A DNA stretch of 64,000 nt from Halorarius litoreus (GTDB taxonomy: Archaea; Halobacteriota; Halobacteria; Halobacteriales; Haloarculaceae), in contig NZ_CP101454.1 in NCBI RefSeq assembly GCF_024362405.1, positions 3,720,001 to 3,784,000 of the forward strand, written 5' to 3'. Each line of letters begins with the position of its first letter. The first letter of the stretch is position 1. The position numbers and the translations under genes were made by a program. Below are positions 43,117 to 52,239 of this stretch, in pieces. The notes below the pieces were generated by a model. That model ran no database searches, had not been told where the DNA came from, and was given only the letters and a program-made list of their open reading frames with translations.

Positions 43117-44703
43117 ATGGTCGGCGAGGACGAGCCTGCAGTCGAGTTCGAGCTCAAGGAGCGGGCGATGGACGAGGCGCCCGTCGGCATCACCATCTCC
43201 GACCCCGACCGGCCGGACAACCCGGTCATATACGCCAACGACGCGTTCGAACGCCTGACCGGCTATCCACAGGCGGCGGTTCGCGGGCGGAACTGCCGGT
43301 TCCTCCAGGGCGAGGCGTCCGACCCCGAGGCCATACGAGAGATGGCGGCGGCCGTCGCCGCCGAGCGGCCCGTCTCGGTCGAGCTCGTGAACTACCGAGC
43401 CGACGACGAGGCGTTCTGGAACGAGGTCACCATCGCCCCCCTCCGCGACGACGACGGTGCAGTCACCAACTTCGTCGGGTTCCAGAACGACATCACCGCG
43501 CGCAAGGAGGCCGAGTTCGAAGTCGAACGCCGAACGCGGGAACTCGAGCATCTCCTCGACCGCATCAACGGCTTGCTGAAGGACGGCACCGAAGTGCTGG
43601 TGCAGTCGACGACCAGGGACGCGCACGTCCGCGGCGTCGTCGAGCGCCTCGCCGCGACTGACCCCTACGTGTTCGCCTGGTTCGGCGACGTGGACCTCGT
43701 CTCGGAGACGCTCCTCCCGGTCGCCTGGGCTGGCGACGGGGCGTCACTGGACGACGTCGAGATCGCTGTCTCCGCGGACGACCCGACTGCCCGAGCGTTC
43801 CAGACGCGGGAGACGCACACGGCGAGCGTTCCCGGTACCGCCTGTGCGGACCACACGACAGGCGCCCAGTCACTCGCTGCCGTGCCGGTGATGTACCGTG
43901 GGACGGTTTACGGCGTGGTGACGGTCTACGCCACCGACGAGGCCGCGTTCGACGAGCGGGAGACCGTCGTGATCGAAGCCCTCGCCCGAACGCTCGGGAC
44001 GGCGCTGAACGCGCGTGAGAGCCAGCGCATCATCACGGCCTCGAACGTCGTCGAACTGGAGTTCGAGATACGCGACCCCGGCCTGTTCGTCGTGGACCTC
44101 TCGGTTCGGTGTGACTGCCGGCTCGAACACCAGGGCTCGATCAATCTGCCGGACGAGGCGCTCTCGCTGTTCTTCTCCACGGACGCACCGCGGGCAGCGC
44201 TCCTGGAGTGGGCGGCAGCCGTTCCGGACATCGAACACGCGTCGGTGGTCAGCGGCGACGACGAGTCGAACCTGGTCGAGATCCGGCTCGCAGCCGGCTC
44301 GCTCGTCGCCGAGCTGGCCCAGCGAGGCGTGAAGACGCGGTCGATAACCGCCGAAGACGGTACCGCGCGACTCTCACTGGAACTCCCACCTGAGGCCGAG
44401 CCCCGAGCGATTGCGACACTGGTCCGTGACCGGTACCCGGAAAGTGACCTCGTCGCGTCTCGTGAACACGACCGCCCCCCGACCACGCAACAGGAGTTCA
44501 TCTCAGCCGTGGCAGACCGCCTGACAGACCAGCAGGTGACCGCGCTGCAGAAAGCCTATCTCAGTGGCTACTACGCGCCGAACCGTGCGACGACCGGCAA
44601 CGAGCTTGCTGCGTCCATGGACATCTCGCGGGCGACGTTCCACCAGCACCTCCGGGCGGCCGAACGGAAGCTGGTCCAGGAGTTCTTCGACGGCAATGGC
44701 TGA
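43117..44703 (+). CDS. LOV-type PAS / GAF / bat-type HTH_10 regulator
   Basis: 528 residues. The PAS domain (about 15-130) carries the LOV flavin-binding motif GRNCRFLQG (57-65), in which Cys60 is the residue that forms the flavin adduct in blue-light sensors. A coiled linker (ERRTRELEHLLDRI) joins a GAF domain (about 175-320), then the bat-associated domain (about 325-465), then HTH_10 (about 475-525: LTDQQVTALQKAYLSGYYAPNRATTGNELAASMDISRATFHQHLRAAERKL). Start 43117 (MVGEDEPAVEFELKERAMDEAPVG) was chosen because homology begins there; an in-frame ATG at 43048 adds 23 non-conserved residues. Predicted light- or redox-responsive transcription regulator. Confidence 0.9.
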   Translation: MVGEDEPAVEFELKERAMDEAPVGITISDPDRPDNPVIYANDAFERLTGYPQAAVRGRNCRFLQGEASDPEAIREMAAAVAAERPVSVELVNYRADDEAFWNEVTIAPLRDDDGAVTNFVGFQNDITARKEAEFEVERRTRELEHLLDRINGLLKDGTEVLVQSTTRDAHVRGVVERLAATDPYVFAWFGDVDLVSETLLPVAWAGDGASLDDVEIAVSADDPTARAFQTRETHTASVPGTACADHTTGAQSLAAVPVMYRGTVYGVVTVYATDEAAFDERETVVIEALARTLGTALNARESQRIITASNVVELEFEIRDPGLFVVDLSVRCDCRLEHQGSINLPDEALSLFFSTDAPRAALLEWAAAVPDIEHASVVSGDDESNLVEIRLAAGSLVAELAQRGVKTRSITAEDGTARLSLELPPEAEPRAIATLVRDRYPESDLVASREHDRPPTTQQEFISAVADRLTDQQVTALQKAYLSGYYAPNRATTGNELAASMDISRATFHQHLRAAERKLVQEFFDGNG

Positions 44704-44810
44704 CTGGTAAGGTATCCGCTTTTGGTCGGTTGGTAGCCTTCTTCTCGAACGAGGACTCTGCACCACGAGTTGCCGCCGCGGGGGAGAGAAGCTCGCCGTC
44801 CTCACCAACC

Positions 44811-44957
44811 ATGCCAGACTGCAACCACTGTGGAAGCTACGTATCGAACGACTTCGCCCGGGTCTTCGCCGACCAGCGTGGTCGAGTGCTCGCCTGCCTT
44901 CAGTGCTCCGCACAGGCAGGCATCGCCGAAGTGGCCCTGCGACGAGCAGCCGCGTAA
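44811..44957 (+). CDS. DUF7563-type mini zinc finger (second copy)
   Basis: 48 residues: MPDCNHCGSYVSNDFARVFA, then RGRVLACLQCSAQAGIAEVA. Two CxxC knuckles. It is a paralogue of the protein at 22004-22162, with the same opening but a different C-terminal half (Ala-rich, not charged). It lies between the LOV-bat regulator and the L1 operon. Confidence 0.78.
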   Translation: MPDCNHCGSYVSNDFARVFADQRGRVLACLQCSAQAGIAEVALRRAAA

Positions 44958-45072
44958 TCCGGTGTCCGCCCGCCTCGCGGCTCGCGTTCGGTAGCCTCGC
45001 TCACCGGTCCGAACGGTCGTCGCTCACGTTTCGTGGTCTCGCTTCGCTCGCAGAGACATCGCTCACACCGCC

Positions 45073-45140
45073 CTGCTCACGTGTCGCTCACTGCGTTCGC
45101 TCCCGTTCGCTGTACCGTTGCCTCGCTTCGCTCGGCAACG
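45073..45140 (-). repeat. Composite hairpin element, copy A
   Basis: Two parts. 45116-45140 is a perfect 7-bp hairpin (CGTTGCC / GGCAACG) with loop TCGCTTCGCTC, i.e. GAGCGAAGCGA on the minus strand. 45073-45113 is a 41-nt block whose reverse complement matches 48722-48762 in about 35 positions. Read on the minus strand the order is hairpin then block, as in copy B. It lies between the DUF7563 gene and the L1 promoter. Confidence 0.65.
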
Positions 45141-45147
45141 CATTCGA

Positions 45148-45153
45148 CGCGCT
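45148..45153 (+). promoter_or_regulatory. Promoter of the rpl1-rpl10-rpl12 operon
   Basis: GCTTAAGTGCGTC around 45147-45159 contains TTAAG, the only TATA-like tract before rpl1. Transcription would start near 45175 and give a leader of about 70 nt, comparable to the leader reported for the Halobacterium L1-L10-L12 operon. Exact coordinates are approximate. Confidence 0.45.
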
Positions 45154-45184
45154 TAAGTGCGTCATCACCCTCCCACGAAACGAG

Positions 45185-45240
45185 ACAGGCGCAGCCTGTT
45201 TCACACCGTAGTAGCCACGACGGCTGCGACTACGGAGGTG
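45185..45240 (+). promoter_or_regulatory. Structured leader of rpl1 with hairpin reaching the Shine-Dalgarno (candidate L1 autoregulation site)
   Basis: Two hairpins. Small: ACAGGC-GCA-GCCTGT, 45185-45199. Large: outer stem CCGTAGT / ACTACGG (45206-45212 with 45229-45235), inner stem AGCC / GGCT, five-base loop, and a three-base bulge GCG on the 3' side. The Shine-Dalgarno GGAGGTG (45234-45240) begins inside the outer stem. The asymmetric internal bulge resembles an L1-binding rRNA mimic; in other archaea L1 represses its own operon through such a site. Confidence 0.55.
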
Positions 45241-45244
45241 AAAG

Positions 45245-45883
45245 ATGGCAGATTCAATAGAGGAAGCAGTAACTCGCGCACTCGAGGAGGCCCCTGAGCG
45301 GAATTTCCGTGAGACGGTCGACCTCGCGATCAACCTGCGCGATCTTGACCTAAACGACCCCAACAACCGGGTAGACGAGTCTATCGTTCTCCCGCGCGGG
45401 ACGGGTCAGGAGACTCGAATCGTCGTGTTCGCAGAGGGCGAGACCGCCCTTCGTGCCGAGGACGTCGCCGACCAGGTGATGGACGGAGACGACCTCGAAG
45501 AGCTCGGTGACGACACCGACGCCGCGAAGGACCTCGCCGACGAGACGGACTTCTTCGTCGCACAGGCGAACATGATGCAGGACATCGGTCGATACCTCGG
45601 GACCGTGCTCGGCCCGCGAGGGAAGATGCCGACCCCGCTCCAGCCGGACGACGACGTCGTCGAGACCGTCAACCGGATGAAGAACACCGTTCAGGTGCGC
45701 TCGCGGGACCGTCGGACCTTCCACACGCGCGTCGGCGCCGAGGACATGACCGCCGAGGACATCTCGGACAACATCGACGTCATCATCCGCCGCCTGGAGG
45801 CCAATCTCGAGAAGGGCCCCCAGAACATCGACGGCATCTACGTGAAGACGACGATGGGTCCGTCCCAGGAGGTGCCCATCTGA
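45245..45883 (+). CDS. rpl1: 50S ribosomal protein L1
   Basis: 212 residues of archaeal L1 (L10a). Seen: [40 protein letters not shown], and [20 protein letters not shown] (signature [11 protein letters not shown], about 117-133). It builds the L1 stalk at the exit site and in many archaea represses its own operon. A strong Shine-Dalgarno lies 5 nt before the ATG. Its stop overlaps the next start (TGATG). Confidence 0.97.
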   Translation: MADSIEEAVTRALEEAPERNFRETVDLAINLRDLDLNDPNNRVDESIVLPRGTGQETRIVVFAEGETALRAEDVADQVMDGDDLEELGDDTDAAKDLADETDFFVAQANMMQDIGRYLGTVLGPRGKMPTPLQPDDDVVETVNRMKNTVQVRSRDRRTFHTRVGAEDMTAEDISDNIDVIIRRLEANLEKGPQNIDGIYVKTTMGPSQEVPI

Positions 45884-46941
45884 TGAGCGCCGAATCCGAG
45901 CGCAAGACGGAGCACATCCCGGAGTGGAAGCGCGAGGAAGTCGACGACATCGTGGAGATGCTCGAGTCCTACGAGTCCGTCGGCATCGTGAACATCGCGG
46001 GTATCCCCTCGCGCCAGCTTCAGGACATGCGCCGGGAGCTGTACGGGACGGCAGAGCTCCGCGTCTCGCGGAACACGCTCCTGACCCGCGCGCTCGAGGA
46101 GGTCGACGAGGGGGTCGAGGAGATGACCCAGTTCGTCAACGGGCAGGTCGGCATCATCGCGACCAACGACAACCCGTTCGGGCTGTACAAGCAGCTCGAG
46201 GCCTCGAAGACGCCGGCACCCATCAACGCTGGCGAAGTCGCCCCGAACGACATCGTCATCCCCGAGGGTGACACCGGCATCGACCCCGGTCCGTTCGTCG
46301 GCGAACTCCAGCAGGTGGGCGCCGAGGCACGCATCATGGAGGGCTCCATCAAGGTGACCGCCGACTCGACCGTCCTGAAGGCGGGCGAAGAGGTCTCCGA
46401 TGGACTCGCCAACGTCCTGAGCGAACTCGGCATCGAGCCGAAGGAGGTCGGGCTCGACCTCCGTGGCGTGGTCTCCGACGGCGTGACGTTCGCGCCCGAG
46501 GAACTCGCCATCGACATCGACGAGTACCGCGCGGACATCGAGGCCGCCGTCGCCGGCGGGCGCAACCTCTCGGTCAACGCCGTCTACCCGACGGCCCAGA
46601 CCGCAGGGACGCTGCTCGCGAAGGCGTCCGGCGAGGCCAAGAGCCTCGGTATCCACGCGGCCATCGAGTCCCCGGACCTCGCCGACGACCTCGTGTCGAA
46701 GGCGGACAGCCAGATGCGCGCGCTCGCCGCACTAATCGACGACGAGGAGGCCCTGCCCGAGGAACTCCGCGCAGTCGAGACGGCCGAGCCCGCGGAGACG
46801 GAGAGCGCCGACGACGGCGCGTCCGAGGACGACGAAGACGAACAGACTGACGACCAATCTGCCGAGGCTGACGCCGACACCGACGACGATGACGATGACG
46901 ACGGTGACGATGGCGACGCGCTCGGCGCAATGTTCGGGTGA
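45883..46941 (+). CDS. rpl10: 50S ribosomal protein L10 (stalk protein P0)
   Basis: 352 residues. The N-terminal rRNA-binding domain has [45 protein letters not shown]; the archaeal insertion domain and stalk helices that bind P1 dimers follow (about 220-290). A long acidic tail (about 290-345, almost all Asp/Glu/Ala) ends [15 protein letters not shown], a stalk-type tail. It overlaps rpl1 by one base and precedes rpl12 by 7 bp. Confidence 0.97.
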   Translation: MSAESERKTEHIPEWKREEVDDIVEMLESYESVGIVNIAGIPSRQLQDMRRELYGTAELRVSRNTLLTRALEEVDEGVEEMTQFVNGQVGIIATNDNPFGLYKQLEASKTPAPINAGEVAPNDIVIPEGDTGIDPGPFVGELQQVGAEARIMEGSIKVTADSTVLKAGEEVSDGLANVLSELGIEPKEVGLDLRGVVSDGVTFAPEELAIDIDEYRADIEAAVAGGRNLSVNAVYPTAQTAGTLLAKASGEAKSLGIHAAIESPDLADDLVSKADSQMRALAALIDDEEALPEELRAVETAEPAETESADDGASEDDEDEQTDDQSAEADADTDDDDDDDGDDGDALGAMFG

Positions 46942-46948
46942 ACTTACA

Positions 46949-47296
46949 ATGGAATACGTTTACGCAGCACTCATCCTGCACGAGACCGGTGAAGAGATCA
47001 ACGAAGACAACCTGACCAGCGTGCTCGAGTCGGCCGGCGCCGACGTCGAGGAGTCGCGCGTCAAGGCGCTCGTCGCGGCGCTCGAGGACGTCGACATCGA
47101 GGAGGCCGTCGAGCAGGCGGCCGCCGTGCCCGCGTCGGGCGGCGCGTCCGCTGGCGGCTCCGCCGGCGGCGACGCCGACGAGGGTGGCGACGACGGCGGC
47201 GACGACGCTGCCGACGAGGCCGAGGAGGCCGAAGCGGACGACGACGAGGACGAGGACGACGGCGGCGGCGAGGGCCTCGGCGAGCTCTTCGGCTAA
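46949..47296 (+). CDS. rpl12: 50S ribosomal protein P1 (L12)
   Basis: 115 residues. An N-terminal dimerization domain ([54 protein letters not shown]) leads to an Ala/Gly hinge and a run of acidic residues. The C-terminus GLGELFG contacts elongation factors. ATG 46949 was chosen over an in-frame one 60 nt upstream that lies in the P0 tail. The last gene of the L1 operon; the following 101 bp carry only a weak T-run. Confidence 0.96.
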   Translation: MEYVYAALILHETGEEINEDNLTSVLESAGADVEESRVKALVAALEDVDIEEAVEQAAAVPASGGASAGGSAGGDADEGGDDGGDDAADEAEEAEADDDEDEDDGGGEGLGELFG

Positions 47297-47397
47297 GTCC
47301 GAGACACCACTTCTCCATATTTTCGCACCTCCCCAGCGACGCGTCTCGCCGACGCGCGGGGCGTAGGTTCAAGTAGCAACACGGGACCAGCCCTCGC

Positions 47398-48630
47398 GTG
47401 GTCACAGTCCCTCGACTGGCGTTCACCGCCGAGCCGACAGCCGTGGCCCTCGGGTTCGTTCTCGCGGGAATCACGCTCGGTGGCGTCAGCGGGCTCGTCC
47501 CCGGCCTCCACGCCAACAACATGGCGCTCCTCCTCGCGAGCGTGGCGACCGCGCTCCCCGGCCCGCCGAGATTCGTGGCCGCCGCCATGCTCGCGGCGGG
47601 CGTCGTCCACACGTTTCTCGACGTAGTGCCGATGCTCGCACTCGGCGTTCCGGACCCGGCGATGGCAGCGAGCGCCCTCCCGGGCCACCGGCTCGTCCTC
47701 CAGGGCCGCGGCCACGAGGCCATCCGACTCTCCGCGCTCGGGTCGGGACTCGCCGTCGCGTTCGCCGTCCCGCTCGCGGTGCCGATTACTCGGCTGATGA
47801 CGGCCGTCTACCCGACCATCACCGCACACCTCTCGCTCGTTCTCGTGGCGGTCGCAGCACTGCTCGTACTCACCGAATCGCACCTCGGTGCGATGCTCGG
47901 CGGCGTCGGCTGTCTGCTCGCCAGCGCCGCCCTCGGCCTCGTCACGCTCGACCTCGACCCGGCTGCCCCGCTCGACGCGGGCGGGATGCTCGCGCCACTC
48001 TTCGCCGGGCTGTTCGGCGCGCCCGTGCTGGTCGACGCGGCGTTCGGTGGGGGTGTGCCACCACAGGACGACGCCACGGTCGCGCTCCCCCGCAGGGACG
48101 TGGGGCTCGTCGCTGGGGTCGGCACCCTCTCGGGTGCGCTCGTCGGCTACCTCCCCGGGGTGTCGAGCGCCGTCGCCGCGACGACGGCCCTGCTCGCCGT
48201 CCCTGGAAAGCTCGGCGCTCGCGGTTTTCTCGTGGCCGTCTCGGGTGTCAACACAGCCAACACGATCTTCGCGCTGTTCGCGCTCGTGGCGCTCGGGCAT
48301 CCGCGAACGGGCGTGCTCGTCGCGGTCGACCGGACGGGCGCACCGGTCGACCTCCCGTTGCTGCTGTCGACGACTGGTATCGCCGCCTGTGCCGGGTTCC
48401 TGCTCGTTCTCTCTCTGGGTGACCGATACCTGACGCTCGTACGTGGGCTCGACTACCGGTGGCTGTCGCTCGTGGTCCTGTCGCTGCTCGTGGGAATCGC
48501 CTATCTGTTCGCCGGTGGGGTCGGCGTCCTCGTCTTCCTCGTGGCTGGCCTCCTCGGACTACTCCCGCCGCGACTCGGCACCCGGCGCGTCCACCTGATG
48601 GGGGTGTTGATGGGACCGCTGGCGATATGA
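47398..48630 (+). CDS. TctA-like (DUF112/PF01970) membrane permease
   Basis: 410 residues with about ten to eleven helices. TctA-type features: VLAGITLGGVSGLVPGLHANNMALLLA near the N-terminus (G-x-x-x-G-x-x-P-G-x-H motif), and a second LVGYLPGVSSAVAATTALL. Archaeal members of this family lack the TctB and TctC partners, and none is visible here, so transport of tricarboxylates is unproven. GTG start at 47398 (VTVPRLAFTAEP). Separated from rpl12 by 101 bp. Confidence 0.82.
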   Translation: MVTVPRLAFTAEPTAVALGFVLAGITLGGVSGLVPGLHANNMALLLASVATALPGPPRFVAAAMLAAGVVHTFLDVVPMLALGVPDPAMAASALPGHRLVLQGRGHEAIRLSALGSGLAVAFAVPLAVPITRLMTAVYPTITAHLSLVLVAVAALLVLTESHLGAMLGGVGCLLASAALGLVTLDLDPAAPLDAGGMLAPLFAGLFGAPVLVDAAFGGGVPPQDDATVALPRRDVGLVAGVGTLSGALVGYLPGVSSAVAATTALLAVPGKLGARGFLVAVSGVNTANTIFALFALVALGHPRTGVLVAVDRTGAPVDLPLLLSTTGIAACAGFLLVLSLGDRYLTLVRGLDYRWLSLVVLSLLVGIAYLFAGGVGVLVFLVAGLLGLLPPRLGTRRVHLMGVLMGPLAI

Positions 48631-48679
48631 GGGTGGCCGAGCGGTGCGCGGTTCGACTGTACGGAGAACCGCGAGGCGA

Positions 48680-48762
48680 ACGGCGAGCGCAGCGAGCCGT
48701 GAGCGGAGTGAGGCCACGTCACAGCGAGCGGGAGCGACTGCAAGGAGCGACACGCGAGCAGC
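48680..48762 (+). repeat. Composite hairpin element, copy B
   Basis: The 48631-48820 gap between the permease and corA. Hairpin ACGGC / GCCGT (48680-48684 with 48696-48700) has an 11-nt loop GAGCGCAGCGA, one base different from copy A. At 48722-48762 lies the 41-nt block matching the reverse complement of 45073-45113. Hairpin and block have the same order as in copy A, in opposite orientation. No gene is visible in the gap. Confidence 0.65.
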
Positions 48763-48820
48763 GTGCCGCGACCGGAGGGACCGACGCGAAACGACGAACG
48801 CGAACGACGCGAGCCGTGAG

Positions 48821-49789
48821 TCAGAGGTAGTCCTGTTGGTGGAAGTACGCCACCAGCACGAGCGAGACGAGCGCCATCCCCAGGAGTGTGGCGTGGTAGG
48901 CGTACGGCCAGCCGAGTTCGGGCATCGTCGCGAAGTTCATCCCGAACAACCCTGCGATGAACGACAGCGGGAGGAAGACGATGGCGATGACGGTCAGCCG
49001 CTTCATCACCTCATTGGTCGACTGTGAGACCGTGTTGAGGTAGATGTCGCGCGCGCCCCTCGCGAGGTCACGGTACGTCTCGGTGAGGTCGACGACCTGC
49101 ACGAGGTGGTCGTACACGTCGCGGAAGTACTTCTCCGTCGCCTCGTCGATCTGGTCGGCGTCGCCGCGTGCGAGCACGCCGACGGCCTCGCGGGCCGGCC
49201 ACGCCACTTTTCGGAACGACAGCAGGTCACGCCGGACGGCGTTGATGCGTTCGAGCGTCTCGATACCCGTCGAGACGAGCACCTCCTCTTCGATGGCCTC
49301 GATCTGCGTCTCGACACGCTCCAGCAGGTCGAAGTACTCGTCGACGATCACGTCGACGACGCGGTAGGCGGTGAAGTCGGGACCCCGCTGGAGCAGTCGG
49401 GTGTCCTCGTGAGCGACGGCGTTTCGCACCCGGTCGACGACGACGATGGGGGCTGTCGAGAGCGTCACGACCCAGTCGTCGCCGATGAACACTCCGACAG
49501 GCTGTTCGCGGACCTCCTCGTCGAACGGACGGTCACCGCGGGTGAGTTCCGCGGTCTTCACGAGCGTGAACGTGAACTCCGGGAACTCCTCGGTCTTCGC
49601 CCGGACGTTGTTCACGACGTCCTCGACGGCCAGGCGGTGGATGCCGAACACCTCGGCGACCCGGTCGAGTTCGTCGGGCGAAGCGTCGTGGGCCCGCACC
49701 CACGTCGTCCCGTCGGCGCGCTTGGCCGCCTCGAGGTCGTCGTGTTCGGTGACGCCCGTGCCGGCGGCGTAGACGACTGCGTCAATCAC
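48821..49789 (-). CDS. corA: CorA-type magnesium/cobalt channel
   Basis: 322 residues. The N-terminal cytoplasmic domain includes DELDRVAEVFGIHRLAVEDVVNN. The long stalk helix region covers about 170-250. Two C-terminal membrane helices flank the selectivity signature GMN (LFGMNFATMPELGWPYAY, about 285-290). GTG start at 49789. Overlaps the small membrane gene upstream by 8 bp. Confidence 0.93.
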   Translation of the reverse strand: MIDAVVYAAGTGVTEHDDLEAAKRADGTTWVRAHDASPDELDRVAEVFGIHRLAVEDVVNNVRAKTEEFPEFTFTLVKTAELTRGDRPFDEEVREQPVGVFIGDDWVVTLSTAPIVVVDRVRNAVAHEDTRLLQRGPDFTAYRVVDVIVDEYFDLLERVETQIEAIEEEVLVSTGIETLERINAVRRDLLSFRKVAWPAREAVGVLARGDADQIDEATEKYFRDVYDHLVQVVDLTETYRDLARGARDIYLNTVSQSTNEVMKRLTVIAIVFLPLSFIAGLFGMNFATMPELGWPYAYHATLLGMALVSLVLVAYFHQQDYL

Positions 49790-49949
49790 GCTTCCCCTCC
49801 CGGGCCAGTCCGACGGCCACGAGCGTGACGCCGGCCATCATCCCTGTGAGGGTGAACGCTCGTCCGGGGTACGGCGCGAGGAGCCCCACGCCGTAGCCGA
49901 CCAGCGCGAGGAGTGTACACGCGGCGCCGACGAGCGCAACCGGTTGCAT
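49782..49949 (-). CDS. Small membrane protein preceding corA
   Basis: 55 residues: MQPVALVGAACTLLALVGYG, GVGLLAPYPGRAF, then TLTGMMAGVTLVAVGLAREGKRD. Two helices with a short loop. Its stop overlaps the corA start by 8 bp, so the pair is translationally coupled. This suggests a role near CorA, but no family is recognised. Confidence 0.6.
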   Translation of the reverse strand: MQPVALVGAACTLLALVGYGVGLLAPYPGRAFTLTGMMAGVTLVAVGLAREGKRD

Positions 49950-50006
49950 ACCCGGCTTGCACCGGGTGGACGGAAAAACGTTACCGCTGGCGCAGGCGTG
50001 GTCAGG

Positions 50007-50666
50007 TTACTCGCCGCCGGCGGGATGCTCGATGTTCCGGATGAGGACGTCGACGTTCTCCTGCTCACCGTCGACCTGCGTGGGGTAGACGGCGACGGCG
50101 ACGAGGAAGTCGTCCCCGTGTTCGACCTTCGTGATGTGGATGAACACCTCGACCGACTGGCCGGTGTCGGTCATCGCGTCGGCGCGGAACTTCGAGACGG
50201 TCGTCTCGTTTCCGTACACCGTCACGGTGCGCTCGGACTCCGGCTGGACGTTGTCGATGGCCTCGTACTTCTGCTGGAGGGTCAACACCAGCTCGGTGTT
50301 GTTGAGGTCGTCCACCGGGTTGAACGGGCCCTGTCCGGCGACTTCGACCTTCGGCGTCGAGAGGACGGTGAACCGGGCGACCTGCTGGTCACCGAACACC
50401 GGGAGGTTCACGCTCCGTGAGTACTCCGAGAGCTGGTTCGTCACCTCGACTTGCCGGGTCTGACCTGCGGCGGTGAAGTTCCGAGTGACCGTCTGCGGCT
50501 CGCTTCGAGCCTGCTCGTAGTTCGTCTCCTGCTGGGCCGAATCCGTCACTTTCGCCGGGTCGGCGCTGAACTGGAGCGCCTCGCTGCCAGTCAGGAAGCC
50601 GATACACCCGCTCGTCAGCAAGAGGCCAACCAGCGCGACAGCCAGTACGCCACGTCGTCTGCTCAT
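50007..50666 (-). CDS. DUF6517-like lipoprotein
   Basis: 219 residues. The signal has a lipobox (VALVGLLLTSGCIG, Cys about residue 21), so the mature protein is lipid-anchored outside. The ectodomain, with FTAAGQTRQVEVTNQLSEYSRSV and VFIHITKVEHGDDFLVAVAVYP, resembles the haloarchaeal DUF6517 family. Function unknown. Monocistronic. Confidence 0.8.
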   Translation of the reverse strand: MSRRRGVLAVALVGLLLTSGCIGFLTGSEALQFSADPAKVTDSAQQETNYEQARSEPQTVTRNFTAAGQTRQVEVTNQLSEYSRSVNLPVFGDQQVARFTVLSTPKVEVAGQGPFNPVDDLNNTELVLTLQQKYEAIDNVQPESERTVTVYGNETTVSKFRADAMTDTGQSVEVFIHITKVEHGDDFLVAVAVYPTQVDGEQENVDVLIRNIEHPAGGE

Positions 50667-50754
50667 TCTCGGTCGCGGCTACTCGGTCAGGTCCAATAAG
50701 TTCCGTGGACGACAACAGGATTTGACTCCCCGGGTCACGCCGGCTCTCGTCGAG

Positions 50755-52239
50755 TTACAGCCGGTAGGTCGCGCCGTCGTCGGTGTCCTGTACCTCGACG
50801 CCGAGGGCTTCGAGATCGTCGCGCAACGCGTCGGCGCGCTCGTAGTTGCCGGCTGCCCGCTCCTCCTCGCGGACGTCGAGAACCAGTTCGACCAGTTCCT
50901 CGGCGAGGTGGGCCTCGCCGCCCGTCTCGCCATCGAAGCTGAACCCGAGGACGTCGCCGCCCAACTCGTCGAACGTCGTGATGGAGCGGGTGAGCCCGCG
51001 GTAGTCGTGCGCCTCGTGGGCGTCGAGGTGACTGTTGACCGACCCGACGAGCGAGAGGAGGGCTGCGAGCGCCTCTCGCGTGTTGAAGTCGTCGTTCATC
51101 GCCGCGGTGAACGCCTCGCGGGTCTCCTCGACCGCCTCTCGGAGGGCTTCGTCTTCGACCTTCGTGCGGGCCGCCGCGGAGTCGGCGGCCTCCGCCGCCC
51201 GCCGGTAGCCGTTCTCCAGTCGCTCCCACCGCTCGGTCGCCTCCTCGATGGCAGCCTCCGAGTACGTCTGGGTCGAGTTGTACGACGCCGAGACGAAGAA
51301 CATCCGGAGCGGGTTCACCCCGAACTCGCCGACCGCCTCCTGGACCGGGATGAAGTTGCCCAGCGACGACGACATCTTGTCCTCGCCCATCTGGAACAGG
51401 TCGGCGTGGAGCCAGTAGCGGACGAACTCCTGTCCGGTGGCGGCCTCGCTCTGCGCGATTTCATTCTCGTGGTGCGGGAACACGAGGTCGCGACCCCCGA
51501 CGTGGATGTCGATGGTCTCGGCGAGGTGCGTCATGCTCATCGCGGAGCACTCGATGTGCCAGCCCGGCCGGCCCTCGCCCCACGGCGAGTTCCACGTCTC
51601 GCCGGTGGGGTGCGCCACCGAATACTCGCGGTCGGCGTGGCGGTGTTCCTCGACGGCGTGTTCGGAGACGCCGTCGGCCTTCCAGAGCGCGAAGTCCGCG
51701 GGGTGTCGCTTCTCGGCGCGTTCGGCCTCCTCGCCCTGGGCTTCGACTTCCTCGACGCGCTGGTTCGAGAGCTTCCCGTAGTCGTCGAACTGCGTCACGT
51801 CGAAGTAGACCGAGCCGTTCGACTCGTAGGCGTAGCCCTTCTCGACGAGTCGCTCGATGAGGTCGACGATCTCCGGGAGGTGCTCGCTGACGCGGGGGTA
51901 CACCTCAGCCCGGAGGAGGTTGAGCGACCGCATGCTCGTGAGCAACTGGTCGATGAAGTGGCTCGCGACCGCCCCTTCCGAGTCACCGAGGTCGTCTTCG
52001 CCCACTCGCGCCGTGATCTTCTCGTTCACGTCGGTGATGTTCTCGACGTGTCGGACGCCGTACCCGAGGTGGTCGAGCCAGCGGTGCATCACGTCGACGT
52101 GGACCCAGGTCCGCGCGTGCCCGAGGTGGGGGTCGTCAGAGACCGTCAGTCCACAGTAGTAGAGGAGGACGTCCTCGGGGTCCTGTGGTTCGAACGGCTC
52201 CGTCTCGCCCGTCAGCGTGTTCGACACGCGCAACGTCAT
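50755..52239 (-). CDS. cysS: Cysteinyl-tRNA synthetase
   Basis: 494 residues, class I. HIGH-like HLGH (DPHLGHARTW, about 35-38), the zinc ligands (YYCGLTVSD and GWHIECSAM, with HHENE) and KMSSS (EDKMSSSLGNF, about 270) are all present. The C-terminal DALR-type helical domain covers about 330-445. Start MTLRVSNTLTGE at 52237-52239; upstream codons in frame are not conserved. Direct Cys charging is thus present, with no sign of the SepRS route in this window. Confidence 0.96.
   Translation of the reverse strand: MTLRVSNTLTGETEPFEPQDPEDVLLYYCGLTVSDDPHLGHARTWVHVDVMHRWLDHLGYGVRHVENITDVNEKITARVGEDDLGDSEGAVASHFIDQLLTSMRSLNLLRAEVYPRVSEHLPEIVDLIERLVEKGYAYESNGSVYFDVTQFDDYGKLSNQRVEEVEAQGEEAERAEKRHPADFALWKADGVSEHAVEEHRHADREYSVAHPTGETWNSPWGEGRPGWHIECSAMSMTHLAETIDIHVGGRDLVFPHHENEIAQSEAATGQEFVRYWLHADLFQMGEDKMSSSLGNFIPVQEAVGEFGVNPLRMFFVSASYNSTQTYSEAAIEEATERWERLENGYRRAAEAADSAAARTKVEDEALREAVEETREAFTAAMNDDFNTREALAALLSLVGSVNSHLDAHEAHDYRGLTRSITTFDELGGDVLGFSFDGETGGEAHLAEELVELVLDVREEERAAGNYERADALRDDLEALGVEVQDTDDGATYRL

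Noticed and set aside
46740-46940. Acidic Asp/Glu run at the end of L10 as a frameshift or repeat expansion.
   Set aside because: Acidic tails ending in an FG-type motif are normal for haloarchaeal P0 and P1.
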